A DNA stretch of 33,393 bases from CAZEFK01 sp964511405. GTDB lineage: Bacteria; Pseudomonadota; Alphaproteobacteria; Elsterales; Elsteraceae. The stretch is from contig CAZEFK010000064.1 of the NCBI GenBank assembly GCA_964511405.1, positions 1-33,393 of the forward strand, written 5' to 3'. Under the pieces are notes generated by a model. It made no database searches, was not told the origin of the DNA, and was given only the letters and a program-made list of their open reading frames with translations. Within the stretch, counting starts at the first letter, position 1. Each line of letters opens with the position of its first letter. Shown piece by piece: positions 18,725-26,980 of this stretch. A program made the position numbers and the translations under genes.

Positions 18725-19453
18725 TCACAGCCGCGTGCGGATGAACAGCGGCTCCGGCAGCAGCCGGATCGCCTGCATGATCCAGCGCCACCACCACGGG
18801 CTATAGACGACGCCGCGCCCGCCGGCGATCGCACGCACGATGTCGGCGGCCACCCGGTCGGGCGAGGTGAACAGCCGGGACTTGCGGTGGGTCGCGGTCA
18901 TCGGCGTGTCGACCGGCCCCGGCTTGATGATGATGGCGCGCACCGCCGACTTGGCCAGCCGGTTGCGCAAGCCCTGCATCTGCGTGTCCAGGGCCGCCTT
19001 CGCCAGGCCATAGGCGTAGTTCCGGGCCTTGCCGCGGTCGCCGGCGACCGAGCCGATCACCGCGACGGCGCCGTGCCCCTGGCGCTCGAAATAGTCGGCC
19101 GCCGCCTCGATCGTCACGGCCGCCGCGGTCAGGTTGACCGCGATCTCGGCCGCCAGATAGGCCGGATCGCGTTGCGCCCGCGCCTGATCGGTAAGCGAGC
19201 CATGGGCCACCAGCACCACGTCGAGACCGTCCAGCGCCATCGCCGCCCGGCCGACCAGACCGGCCATTGCCTGTGGATCGTCGACAGCGGCGGTCAGGAC
19301 GGCCACGGCGCCCAACCGGCCCTTGACCGCATCAAGCCGCGCAGCACTCCGCCCGGCCACGGCCAGGCGCGCGCCCTGGGCGGACCAGATCCGTCCCGCC
19401 GCCTCGGCAATCGCCGACGTCGCGCCGACGATCAGGATGCGCTGCGGAGCCAC
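18725..19453 (-). CDS. SDR family oxidoreductase, DprE2-like
   Basis: A 242-aa short-chain dehydrogenase. The NAD(P)-binding motif is GATSAIAEA at 10-18, with active-site residues N107, S135, Y148 and K152 (YGLAK). The C-terminal region YSPWWWRWIMQAIRLLPE is typical of the subgroup that includes DprE2, the reductase making decaprenylphosphoryl-arabinose in mycobacteria. In proteobacteria the substrate of such proteins is usually unknown. The start is GTG at 19453, one base after the stop of the upstream gene, so the two are coupled. It may reduce a keto intermediate made by its neighbours, but that is a guess. Confidence 0.88.
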   Translation of the reverse strand: MAPQRILIVGATSAIAEAAGRIWSAQGARLAVAGRSAARLDAVKGRLGAVAVLTAAVDDPQAMAGLVGRAAMALDGLDVVLVAHGSLTDQARAQRDPAYLAAEIAVNLTAAAVTIEAAADYFERQGHGAVAVIGSVAGDRGKARNYAYGLAKAALDTQMQGLRNRLAKSAVRAIIIKPGPVDTPMTATHRKSRLFTSPDRVAADIVRAIAGGRGVVYSPWWWRWIMQAIRLLPEPLFIRTRL

Positions 19454-19454
19454 G

Positions 19455-20339
19455 TCAGAGGCCGGCCGGAAGGCCTTCCCACACCTCGTCCAAGGTCAGC
19501 GGCCGAGGCAGCAGCCCTTGCTCGGTGGCATGGCGCAGGGCCAGGGCGATCGGCGCCGCCAGCGCATCGCGGCCGAACGGCAGGGGATCGCGATCGCCCG
19601 GCGGCAACGGCGCAGCGGCCCGGGCGTCCCGCAGCATCCGCATGAGCTCGCCGATCAGATCAGGACGGCGCTCGGCCAGATCGCGCCGAACCGCCACGAG
19701 GTGGTTGACCGGCACGAACCGGTGGCGTTGCCAGAACTGCTCGGCAGCGGCCTCGGGATCGCGGAAGACCGGGCGGAAGGCCGGATCGTCGGGCTTGTCG
19801 TTGCCGACGATGGCCGCATCAAGCTCGCCGCGGCGCAGCATCGCCAGCATGTCGGCGCCGGCCGGCGCGCGCTCGGCCCAAGGCGGGTCGCGGTACTCCG
19901 CGACATGGGCATCCTCGAAGGTGACCCAGTGCACCTGGTCCGGCGCCACGCCCCAGTCATCGGCCAGGATGCCGCGCAGCCACATGCCGGTGGTCTGGCT
20001 GTAGGCGCGGACCCCGACGCGGCGGCCGGCCAGCGCCGACGGGCCGGCCACGCCACCCTCGGTGCGGGTCAGGAGGGCCGCTTCCTGGAACCGGGCGGCG
20101 AGGACTGCCGGCAGCAGGACCAGCGGCTTGCCATAGGCCTTGGCCTGCAGGAAGGTCGCGATCGCCAGTTCGCTGACGTCGTAGCGAAGCTCGCGGACCA
20201 TGGGCGCGAACGCCCGGTTCATGGTCTCAAGCGCCTCGAACACCAGGGTCAGCCGGTCCGACCGCACGCTACCGGCGTGCAGGGCGCTCGTATGCGGATA
20301 GCGGCCGATCGCGGCCCGCAGCGAAAGGGGTTCGGTCAT
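19455..20339 (-). CDS. 4,5-dihydroxyphthalate decarboxylase-like protein (type-2 binding-protein fold)
   Basis: A 294-aa protein with a periplasmic-binding-protein-like fold but no signal peptide, so it is cytoplasmic. The pattern SLRAAIGRYPHTSALHAG, then YDVSELAIATFL, then LAGRRVGVRAYSQTTGMWLRGIL matches the layout of phthalate-pathway 4,5-dihydroxyphthalate decarboxylase (Pht5/OphC), which converts 4,5-dihydroxyphthalate to protocatechuate. Similarity is by pattern only, and this family also contains proteins called nitrate/taurine binders. The ATG at 20339 gives the usual family N-terminus. It is divergent from a LysR gene with a LysR box between, and coupled to an SDR gene. The neighbouring galB-like gene belongs to protocatechuate 4,5-cleavage, which supports the assignment. 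Confidence 0.65.
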   Translation of the reverse strand: MTEPLSLRAAIGRYPHTSALHAGSVRSDRLTLVFEALETMNRAFAPMVRELRYDVSELAIATFLQAKAYGKPLVLLPAVLAARFQEAALLTRTEGGVAGPSALAGRRVGVRAYSQTTGMWLRGILADDWGVAPDQVHWVTFEDAHVAEYRDPPWAERAPAGADMLAMLRRGELDAAIVGNDKPDDPAFRPVFRDPEAAAEQFWQRHRFVPVNHLVAVRRDLAERRPDLIGELMRMLRDARAAAPLPPGDRDPLPFGRDALAAPIALALRHATEQGLLPRPLTLDEVWEGLPAGL

Positions 20340-20394
20340 GGCGACAATCAAGCCCGGGCCGGGCGCTCCCGTCCAATCGGTTGTTGACGGCCTG

Positions 20395-20413
20395 CTATTC
20401 CGGTCCGGCATAG
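20395..20413. promoter_or_regulatory. LysR-type box (T-N11-A palindrome)
   Basis: CTAT-N11-ATAG, with a near-perfect palindrome throughout: CTATTCCGGTCCGGCATAG. Apart from the central base only one pair mismatches. This is the T-N11-A form bound by LysR-type regulators. It lies in the 83-bp gap between the LysR gene and the divergent decarboxylase-like gene, ending 9 nt before the LysR start, as expected for autoregulation plus control of the divergent operon. Confidence 0.65.
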
Positions 20414-20422
20414 AATGTCGCC

Positions 20423-21337
20423 ATGGCTCGCCATCTCGCCCAACGCCTCAAGCTGCGCCAGCTGCGCGCGGTCGACGCGATCGCCGCGCATCGCAGCCTG
20501 CTCAAGGCCTCCAAGGCGATCGGGCTCAGCCAGCCGGCGCTGACCCGGGTCCTGCAGGACGTGGAATCGGCGATCGGCCAGCCGCTGTTCGAGCGGCATG
20601 CGCGCGGCATGACGCCGACCGCGGTCGGCCACGCCGTCGCCGCTTCGGCCAAGCGGATCTTGGCCGAGGTCGGGCGGCTGGAGGAGGAGTTGGACCGTTT
20701 GGACAGCGCCGCCGAGGGCACGGTGGCGGTGGGCGCGCTGCCGGTCGCGGCGGTTGGCGTGATGCCAGCCACCCTGGCCCGGCTCAAGGCGGCGTATCCG
20801 GGCCTGCGCGTGCGCCTGGTCCAGGGACGCACGGAAGAGCTGCTGCCGATGCTGGCGAGCGGCGAACTCGACTTGGTGGTCGGCCGGCTGTACGAGCCGG
20901 CAACACCGGACGGCTTCTCGCGCGAGCCGCTCTACGAGGAACCGATCGCCTTCCTGGCCCGGTCCGGCCATCCGCTGCTGCAGGTGGATGGCGTGCGGAA
21001 CCTGGCCGGGTTCGATCTGGTGCTGCCGACCATCGGCCAGCGCATCGGCCAGGAAATCGAGCGCCTGCTCGCGGACCTGGGCCTGGAGCGCGCGGTGGCC
21101 CTGCGCGCCAGCTCCGTCGGCTTCATCCGGGAAATGCTGCATGCCACCGACTGCATCACCCTGATGCCGCGGATCATGATGGCCGGGGACGTGGCGCGCG
21201 GGACCATCGGGGTCGTACCCTTGCCGATCGCGATGCCGCCGCGCCCGGCCGGGGTCATCCGCCGCCCCGACATGCCATGGCCGCCCGGTGCCGAGGCCCT
21301 GGTCCGCTGCCTGCGCGAGCATGTGGCCGAGCTATAA
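20423..21337 (+). CDS. LysR-type transcriptional regulator, GbpR/PcaQ-like
   Basis: A 304-aa regulator. The winged helix-turn-helix is at about residues 8-65 (LRQLRAVDAIAAHRSLLKASKAIGLSQPAL shape, with the typical QPALTRVLQDVE recognition region). The effector domain starts near residue 95 (TVAVGALPVAAVG). LysR proteins related to PcaQ and GbpR bind aromatic-acid or sugar-acid effectors. Position next to a decarboxylase-like gene and a galB-like gene suggests an aromatic acid inducer. ATG at 20423. The genes at 21407 and 22126 follow on the same strand and are likely in the same transcript or regulon. Confidence 0.93.
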   Translation: MARHLAQRLKLRQLRAVDAIAAHRSLLKASKAIGLSQPALTRVLQDVESAIGQPLFERHARGMTPTAVGHAVAASAKRILAEVGRLEEELDRLDSAAEGTVAVGALPVAAVGVMPATLARLKAAYPGLRVRLVQGRTEELLPMLASGELDLVVGRLYEPATPDGFSREPLYEEPIAFLARSGHPLLQVDGVRNLAGFDLVLPTIGQRIGQEIERLLADLGLERAVALRASSVGFIREMLHATDCITLMPRIMMAGDVARGTIGVVPLPIAMPPRPAGVIRRPDMPWPPGAEALVRCLREHVAEL

Positions 21338-21406
21338 GCGCCCTGCATAACGCCGCCCCAAGATCCGATGCGACGGCACTGCGCAGCGGCACTAGGGTCG
21401 AACCCC

Positions 21407-22129
21407 ATGGTCGAGCGTCAAACCTTGTTCCTGCTGCCCGGGCTGCTGTGCGACCACTCGGTGTGGACCGCGCAAGCCGCCGACCTGGCCGCTGTCGCTG
21501 ACATCCGGATCGCCGACTTCTGGGGCTGCGACTCGATCGGCGCCATGGCCGCGCGGGTCCTGGCCGACGCCCCGCCCCGCTTCGCCGTGGCCGGCCACTC
21601 CATGGGCGCGCGGGTCGCGCTGGAGGTCGTCCGTCAGGCGCCCGACGCGGTGGTGCGGTTGGCCCTGCTGGACACCGGCATCCATCCGGCGCGGCCCGGC
21701 GAGGCCGAGCAGCGCCAGGCGCTGATCGACCTGGCCCATCGCGAGGGCATGGCCGCGCTGGCGGCGCGCTGGCTGCCGCCCATGGTCCATCCCGACCGCG
21801 CGCGGGACGCCGCGCTGATGGCGCCGCTGACCGAGATGGTGTGCCGGGCCACGCCACGGATCTTCGCCGGCCAGCAGCGCGCCCTGCTCGAACGGCCCGA
21901 TACCGCGCCTGCGCTGGCGGCGGTCCGCTGCCCGGTGCTCGTCGCCTGCGGCCGCCAGGACCAATGGAGCCCGCTGGCCCAGCACGAAACGATCGTCGCA
22001 GCACTGCCGGGGGCCACGTTGGCGGTGATCGAGGACAGCGGCCACATGGCCCCCGTGGAGCAGCCCGGCCCCGTCACGGGCTTGCTGCGGGCCTGGCTGG
22101 CGCATGACGGCAAGGGAGATCAGTCGTGA
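21407..22129 (+). CDS. Alpha/beta-fold hydrolase
   Basis: A 240-aa alpha/beta hydrolase. The nucleophile elbow is GHSMG with S65; the acid is D185 in CGRQDQWSP and the histidine H213 in DSGHMAP, so the triad is complete. An oxyanion-hole region LLPGLLCDHSVW is at 9-20. Such enzymes act on esters, lactones or ring-cleavage products. In an aromatic-catabolic context it might serve as a lactone or ester hydrolase. The stop overlaps the GTG of the galB-like gene (GTGA at 22126-22129), so the two proteins are coupled and probably act in sequence. No strong ribosome-binding site is visible before the ATG at 21407. Confidence 0.9.
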   Translation: MVERQTLFLLPGLLCDHSVWTAQAADLAAVADIRIADFWGCDSIGAMAARVLADAPPRFAVAGHSMGARVALEVVRQAPDAVVRLALLDTGIHPARPGEAEQRQALIDLAHREGMAALAARWLPPMVHPDRARDAALMAPLTEMVCRATPRIFAGQQRALLERPDTAPALAAVRCPVLVACGRQDQWSPLAQHETIVAALPGATLAVIEDSGHMAPVEQPGPVTGLLRAWLAHDGKGDQS

Positions 22130-22842
22130 CCAAGGCAGCCCTGGTAGTCAGCGCCCATTCCGCCGATTTCGTCTGGCGGGCCGGCGGCGCGATCGCCCTC
22201 CACGCCCAGGCCGGCACGGCCGTGACCGTGGTCTGCCTGTCCTATGGCGAGCGCGGCGAGTCGGCCAAGCTGTGGCGCCAGGCCGGCATGACGCTGGAGC
22301 GTGTGAAGACCGAGCGGCGCAAGGAAGCCGAGGCGGCGGCGGCGGTCCTGGGGGCGGCCGACATCCAGTTCTACGACCTCGGCGACTATCCCCTGAACCT
22401 GACCGACGCTGCGCTCTACCGCCTGGTCGACCTCTACCGCGCCATCCGCCCGGCGTTCGTGCTGAGCCATTCGGCGCGCGACCCCTACAACGACGACCAT
22501 CCGGCGACCACGGCCTTCGCCCAGAAGGCGCGCATCATCGCCCAGGCCCACGGCCACAATCCCGGCCAGCCGGTGCTCGGCGCGCCGCCGGTGTTCCTGT
22601 TCGAGCCGCACCAGCCCGAGCAGTGCGGCTGGACGCCCACGGTCCTGCTGGACATCACGCCGGTGTGGGACAAGAAGCGGGCCGCCATCGAATGCATGGC
22701 CGGCCAGGAGCATCTCTGGGAGTACTACACCCGGGTCGCCCTGCAGCGCGGAGTCCAGGCCGCGCGCAATTCGGACAAGAAGATCACCTATGCCGAGGGC
22801 TACGAGGCGGTCTTCCCGCATGTGGTGGAGACCCTCGGCTAG
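22126..22842 (+). CDS. galB: 4-oxalomesaconate hydratase, GalB type (PIG-L fold)
   Basis: A 238-aa zinc enzyme of the PIG-L/LmbE superfamily. The metal motif is H11-SA-D14 in SAHSADFVWRAGG, instead of the usual AHPDD of deacetylases, with a second metal site in YNDDHP (D124, H125). The segments VCLSYGERGESAKLW and FLFEPHQPEQC are ones I associate with Pseudomonas GalB, which hydrates 4-oxalomesaconate in gallate and protocatechuate 4,5-cleavage. Generic pipelines would call it a PIG-L deacetylase. The GTG start at 22126 overlaps the hydrolase stop. Pathway genes for ring cleavage, lactonase and aldolase steps are absent from the window. Confidence 0.82.
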   Translation: MTKAALVVSAHSADFVWRAGGAIALHAQAGTAVTVVCLSYGERGESAKLWRQAGMTLERVKTERRKEAEAAAAVLGAADIQFYDLGDYPLNLTDAALYRLVDLYRAIRPAFVLSHSARDPYNDDHPATTAFAQKARIIAQAHGHNPGQPVLGAPPVFLFEPHQPEQCGWTPTVLLDITPVWDKKRAAIECMAGQEHLWEYYTRVALQRGVQAARNSDKKITYAEGYEAVFPHVVETLG

Positions 22843-23726
22843 GTCCGGCGGGCAATGGCAGCGATCGGCAGCCGCGCGAAGATCATCACATTGCCCAGCA
22901 GGATCAGCGGCAGGCCCGCGGCTGCCCAGGGCGTCCAGCGATAGCCTTCGAGCGCGGTCGACATCGCCAGCGCGACCACCGGGAACAGCACTGTCGCATA
23001 GGCTGCGCGCTCGGCGCCGACCCGTGCGATCAGCGACAGGTAGGCGAGGAAGCCGACCACGGATCCGGGAACGGCCAGATAGGCCAGGCTCACAAGGTAG
23101 CGCGCCGTCGGCTCGATGGTGACCGGCGAGCCGGCCGCCAGCGCGGCCAGCGCCAGGAACGCAACGCCCCACAGCATGCCGCGGGCGACCGCGTTGGGCA
23201 GGTCGATCCCGGCGAGGCGGGCCGATACCAGGTTGCCGAGCGAGAAGACATAGGTGCCGGCCAGCGCCAGGGCGATGCCCAGCATGGCGCCGCCGGCCAG
23301 GCTGGTACCGGACAGCGCTTCGCCGAACAACAGCCCGACCCCGGTCATGCCCAAGGCGGCACCGGCCAGGATGCGCGGGCTCGGGGCTTGGCCGAGGAGG
23401 ACCCAGCGATTGGCGGCGTTGAACACCGTCGCCGCCGTGAACACCACCGAGACGACGCCGCTGGCGACATACTGGGACGCTTCGTAGATCAGCAGGAAGT
23501 TCGCCGAGAACAGGCACAGGCCCATGGCCGCGAACCAGCGGTGCTGGGCGGCCGCCACCCGCTTCAGGCGCCCCGTCGCGGCCAGGCCGCCCCACAGCAC
23601 CGCAGCGGCGGCCACGAAGCGCCACAGGATCGAGATCTCGGGCGCCACGCTGCCGAGCTGCTGCTTGATCGCGAACCAGCTGAATCCCCAGGCGACGACC
23701 ACCGCCGCGAACAGTCCCGCCGTCAT
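22839..23726 (-). CDS. EamA/DMT family transporter
   Basis: A 295-aa inner-membrane protein with ten predicted helices arranged as two EamA repeats (the repeats begin near AAVVVAWGFSWFAIK and near LGIALALAGTYVFS). DMT transporters export amino acids, nucleobases or toxic metabolites. The ATG at 23726 starts directly before the first helix; upstream in-frame sequence is charged and non-protein-like. The stop shares CTAG with the convergent galB stop (22839-22842). It is divergent from an AraC regulator, which is the likely controller. Confidence 0.92.
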   Translation of the reverse strand: MTAGLFAAVVVAWGFSWFAIKQQLGSVAPEISILWRFVAAAAVLWGGLAATGRLKRVAAAQHRWFAAMGLCLFSANFLLIYEASQYVASGVVSVVFTAATVFNAANRWVLLGQAPSPRILAGAALGMTGVGLLFGEALSGTSLAGGAMLGIALALAGTYVFSLGNLVSARLAGIDLPNAVARGMLWGVAFLALAALAAGSPVTIEPTARYLVSLAYLAVPGSVVGFLAYLSLIARVGAERAAYATVLFPVVALAMSTALEGYRWTPWAAAGLPLILLGNVMIFARLPIAAIARRT

Positions 23727-23744
23727 GTCCTCATCCTCGCCGCT

Positions 23745-23873
23745 GCTTGCGCGACGGGTCGCACGGGCCGGCCGGTCCCTTCTTCCACGGGCTTGCGGCA
23801 CCGGATCGCCGTTGTCATCGGCTTGCGCAAATCTGGGGGCCGCGGCGTCGCCCGGCATTGATCGGCGGGCGAC
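23745..23873. promoter_or_regulatory. Repeats in the AraC/EamA divergent promoter
   Basis: GCTTGCG occurs three times (23745-23751, 23791-23797, 23821-23827); the last two sit in the longer GGCTTGCG exactly 30 bp apart, about three helical turns. Nearer the AraC start, GTCGCCCG (23847-23854) and CGGGCGAC (23866-23873) form an inverted repeat with an 11-nt spacer. Direct repeats in helical phase are typical of AraC binding. Confidence 0.4.
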
Positions 23874-23892
23874 CGCGGTGTCTGAATGCGCC

Positions 23893-24810
23893 ATGGCGGC
23901 GCTCCTCGACAGCTATCGCATCTACAGCCACCTGCGGCAGGCCGGGGTGCCGCTGCGCGCCTCGGCCGAGTTCGGCGACGCGATCGCGGCCGCCTTCTGG
24001 GAGCGCAACGAGACCACCCGGACGCGCTACCTGGCGCCCAACCACCACACCCTCAGCCTCTATGTCGACGGCGGCGACGGCATCCGCCGGCGCCGCGGCG
24101 GGTCGCTGCTGCCCAGCGGCGGACGCGGCAGCCTGTGCATCATGCCGGCCGGGGTCACCACCGACTGGGAGGTCAGCGGCCCGGTGCGAATGTTCCATCT
24201 CTACATCCCGCGCGCTGCCTTCGACCGCACGGTGGCCGAGGCGCTGGACGCCGATCCCGCCGCGGTCACCCTGCGCGACGAGACCTATGTCCGGGATCCG
24301 ACCATCGACGCGGTGATCCGGCAGGCCATGCTGACCCTGCACTGGGACGAGCCCGCCGAGCGGATCGCCACCAGCCATGCCAGCCAGATGCTGGTTGCCT
24401 ATCTGGCGTCGCGCTTCACCGACAAGGCGCCCAAGGCCACCCGGGCGCGCGGCGGCCTGGCGCCGGCGGCGCTGCGCCGGATCGCGGCCTTCGTCGATGC
24501 GCACCTGGATGCCGCCCTGGCGATCCAGGACTTGGCCGCGGTCGCCGGCCTCAGCCCCTATCACTTCGCCCGCGCATTCAAGCGCTCGGTCGGCGAAGCG
24601 CCGCATCGCTTCGTCCTGCGCCGCCGGATCGAGCGCGCCCGCGCCCTGATCGAGCGCGGCGGCCTGGGCCTGGCCGAGATCGCGGCGGCCGCCGGCTTCA
24701 GCAGCCAAAGCCACCTCACCCTGCGCTTCCGCGAACTGACCGGGCTTACGCCTGGGCAATATGCCGGCTCGGTCGCGGGCCCGCGCCTATTGGGCGAGCA
24801 ACTCGGATAG
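23893..24810 (+). CDS. AraC family transcriptional regulator
   Basis: A 305-aa regulator. The N-terminal ~180 residues form a sensor domain. The C-terminal DNA-binding domain with two helix-turn-helix units begins near residue 200: LAAVAGLSPYHFARAFKRSVGEAPHRF and LAEIAAAAGFSSQSHLTLRFRELTGLTPGQY. Divergent transcription from an EamA transporter, with phased repeats between, suggests that it induces the exporter in response to a small molecule. The ATG at 23893 was chosen as the first start that is not in the repeat-bearing leader. Its last 24 bp overlap the convergent TPR/GT9 gene. Confidence 0.93.
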   Translation: MAALLDSYRIYSHLRQAGVPLRASAEFGDAIAAAFWERNETTRTRYLAPNHHTLSLYVDGGDGIRRRRGGSLLPSGGRGSLCIMPAGVTTDWEVSGPVRMFHLYIPRAAFDRTVAEALDADPAAVTLRDETYVRDPTIDAVIRQAMLTLHWDEPAERIATSHASQMLVAYLASRFTDKAPKATRARGGLAPAALRRIAAFVDAHLDAALAIQDLAAVAGLSPYHFARAFKRSVGEAPHRFVLRRRIERARALIERGGLGLAEIAAAAGFSSQSHLTLRFRELTGLTPGQYAGSVAGPRLLGEQLG

Positions 24811-26211
24811 CTCGGGAATCCGGCCGGTCTCGCCCAGCCCCCGCAGGCCGGCCCGCGCAGCCTCGACGACCGACGACCAGTCGCCGGGCCGCCGCTGGCG
24901 GATCAGGCGCATCGTCCGGTACCACGGGGTCCGCACCGGCTGCTGCGACCAGCGCCACTCGCCGTGATTGCCAAGCAGGACCCAGACCGGGCAGCCGAGG
25001 GCGCCGGCCAGATGCGCGAAGGCGGTATCCACGGTCACCGTCAGGTCGCACTGGGCGACCACTGCGGCCATGTCGGCAAAGTCGTGCGGAAGGGCCGTCG
25101 CGTCGAAGATCCGCGCGCCCTCGGGCAGCGCCTGAAGCTCGTCCCGTTGCGGCCCCAGCTGCAGGTTGACGAACTGGATGTTCGCCTCATGGAGGATGCG
25201 CGCGAAGGCCGCCGTCGCCAGGGACCGCGCCGCGTTGTTCGGATAGCCCGGGCTTCCCGCCCAAGCGATCGCGACCCGGGGTCTCGGCAGTGCGCCCAGC
25301 AGACCCCGCCAGCGCTCGGCGCGGCTGCCCGGGACCTGCAGATAGGGGCCCGAAGGAATGGCATCATAGCGGACGCCCAGATGCTTCAGCAGGCTGAACA
25401 TCGGCACATAGCGGTCGATGCCGGCCCGGTGCAGCTCGGCCACGGGCACCGCCCGGTCGATGCCGGGCAAGGTCTCGAGCAGCGGAATCAGGGGATCGGG
25501 CGCTGTGACCAGCACCCGCGCGCCCCAGGCCTTCAGCTGCGGCGCATAGCGGACGTACTGGATGATGTCGCCATAGCCCTGCTCCGGCAGGACCAGGATG
25601 GTCTGGCCCGCGCAGGGCTCGCCGCGCCATTCCGGGAAGGGCAGCTCGGAGCGCCGATGGCCGCTGTTCTGCCACCGGAAATCGATTTCCGCGAAGCCAC
25701 GCTCGTAGTCGCAGGCCTGCAGCAGGGCCTCCGCGAGCGCCAGCCGCACGGCCGCGTCGCCTGGCGCCGCCGCGGCGACCCGCTCCAGGTCGCCCAGCGC
25801 CGCCGCCAGATGCCCGGCACCGGTCAAGGCGACACCGCGCATATAGCGGAGCGAGGCGTTGGCGGGATCGCCGGCCAGCCAGGCGTGCAGGCCGCGCAGA
25901 TGCGCCGCAAGGGCGGGATGGGCGTCGCGCCCCAACCGGTTCAGCAGGAACGCGTAGTTCAGGACCACGTCGCGGGACGGGCCGTAGCGCCGGATCGCTT
26001 CCCTGTAGGCTTCGGCCGCTTGGCCCAAGCCGGCCGCCGCTTCGAACGCCTGGCCGACGCGGAACAGCACGCTCGGACCCGGGTCCAGGGCGAGCATCGC
26101 GCGGAACGGCGCGTCCGCCAGCGCCACGTGGCCGGCCTCGAGGAGCTGCAGGCTTCGTTCGACCAGGCCGTCCACGGTGGCCGAGGGCTCGGCCTCACGG
26201 CCAGACGTCAT
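24787..26211 (-). CDS. TPR protein with C-terminal GT9-like glycosyltransferase domain
   Basis: A 474-aa protein. Residues about 10-190 contain tetratricopeptide-type helices (ALAEALLQACDYERGFAEIDFRW closes the set). From about 205 a GT9/ADP-heptosyltransferase-like fold begins: LPEQGYGDIIQYVRYAPQLKAWG, then VDTAFAHLAGALGCPVWVLLGNHGEWRW. Proteins of this type are common in alphaproteobacteria and probably act on cell-surface glycans or on proteins such as flagellin; the acceptor is unknown. The ATG at 26211 overlaps the stop of the upstream amidohydrolase gene (ATGA), so its translation normally depends on that gene, which is frameshifted here. Confidence 0.9.
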   Translation of the reverse strand: MTSGREAEPSATVDGLVERSLQLLEAGHVALADAPFRAMLALDPGPSVLFRVGQAFEAAAGLGQAAEAYREAIRRYGPSRDVVLNYAFLLNRLGRDAHPALAAHLRGLHAWLAGDPANASLRYMRGVALTGAGHLAAALGDLERVAAAAPGDAAVRLALAEALLQACDYERGFAEIDFRWQNSGHRRSELPFPEWRGEPCAGQTILVLPEQGYGDIIQYVRYAPQLKAWGARVLVTAPDPLIPLLETLPGIDRAVPVAELHRAGIDRYVPMFSLLKHLGVRYDAIPSGPYLQVPGSRAERWRGLLGALPRPRVAIAWAGSPGYPNNAARSLATAAFARILHEANIQFVNLQLGPQRDELQALPEGARIFDATALPHDFADMAAVVAQCDLTVTVDTAFAHLAGALGCPVWVLLGNHGEWRWSQQPVRTPWYRTMRLIRQRRPGDWSSVVEAARAGLRGLGETGRIPELSELLAQ

Positions 26212-26980
26212 GGCAGCGCCAGCCGGGCTGCCGCCATCGGCAGCAGCCGCGCCAGGCGCTCCGCCCAGGCGCGCTGGCCCTCGACATCCGCAATCAGGTC
26301 CTGGCGGATCTCGATCTCCACGTGCGGCAGCCCCCGCCGCTCGCCATGCACCGGGATGCCATAGTCGGTCTCGTCGCTGACGCGGTAGGGCTCGTTGTCG
26401 CCCACGGTCACGCCGTCGGCCTGCAGCAGCGCCATCAGGGCGCGGCCCAGGCGCGGGTCGCGGTTGTACAGCATGCCGGCCGCCATCGGCCGGGCGACGC
26501 CCTTGAACACCGGCGTGAAGCTGTGCATCGCGATCAGGATGGTCGGCCGGCCGAGGCCGGCGCGGTCGTCGAGCAAGGCGGCGATGCGGCGATGCGGCGA
26601 TGGTAGGGTTCGAAGATCTCGGCGCGGCGTGCGGCCGCCTCGTCCGGCGCGATGTCCCGGTTGCCCGGGATCTCGGTCAGCTCGCTGATGGCCGGCATGG
26701 CCGCCGCCATCTCGGGCGAGCGGCTGCAGTCGATCACCAGGCGCGAATAGGTCTGCAGCACCGCCGTGGCGTCCAGCCGCTCCGACAGCAGCGCCGTGGT
26801 GCCGGCGATGCCGATGTCCCAGGCGATGTGGCGCTGCCGCTCGGCTTCGGGCAAGCCGAGCGTGCCCAGCCGGCGCGGGATCACCCGGCCGGCATGGTCG
26901 GCGGTCAGGAAGAAGGGCGAGGCGCCCTCGGCGCGGAGCACCGTGACCGGCGCCGGCTCGTCGGGTTCCAGCAACCGCAT
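26208..26980 (-). pseudogene. N-formylglutamate amidohydrolase, frameshifted by an 8-bp tandem repeat
   Basis: Read through the shift, this is a full N-formylglutamate amidohydrolase-like protein of about 255 aa: TADHAGRVIP (metal-binding His), RLVIDCSRSP, EIFEPYHRRIAA and, in the second frame, LLDDRAGLGRPTILIAMHSFTPVF. The family hydrolyses N-formylglutamate (histidine degradation) or related N-acyl amino acids. The first frame stops at 26534 after 148 aa. The break falls at three copies of CATCGCCG; with two copies the reading is the expected YHRRIAALLDDR. The ATG at 26980 overlaps the pdxJ stop (TGATG), and the stop overlaps the GT9 start. It is either a real null allele, a phase-variable gene or an assembly error. 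Confidence 0.88.
26579..26602 (-). repeat. Three perfect 8-bp tandem repeats (CGGCGATG on plus) causing frameshift
   Basis: Copies lie at 26579-26586, 26587-26594 and 26595-26602. One copy too many shifts the amidohydrolase frame by two bases. Two or five copies would be in frame. This is a typical substrate for replication slippage. Confidence 0.95.
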
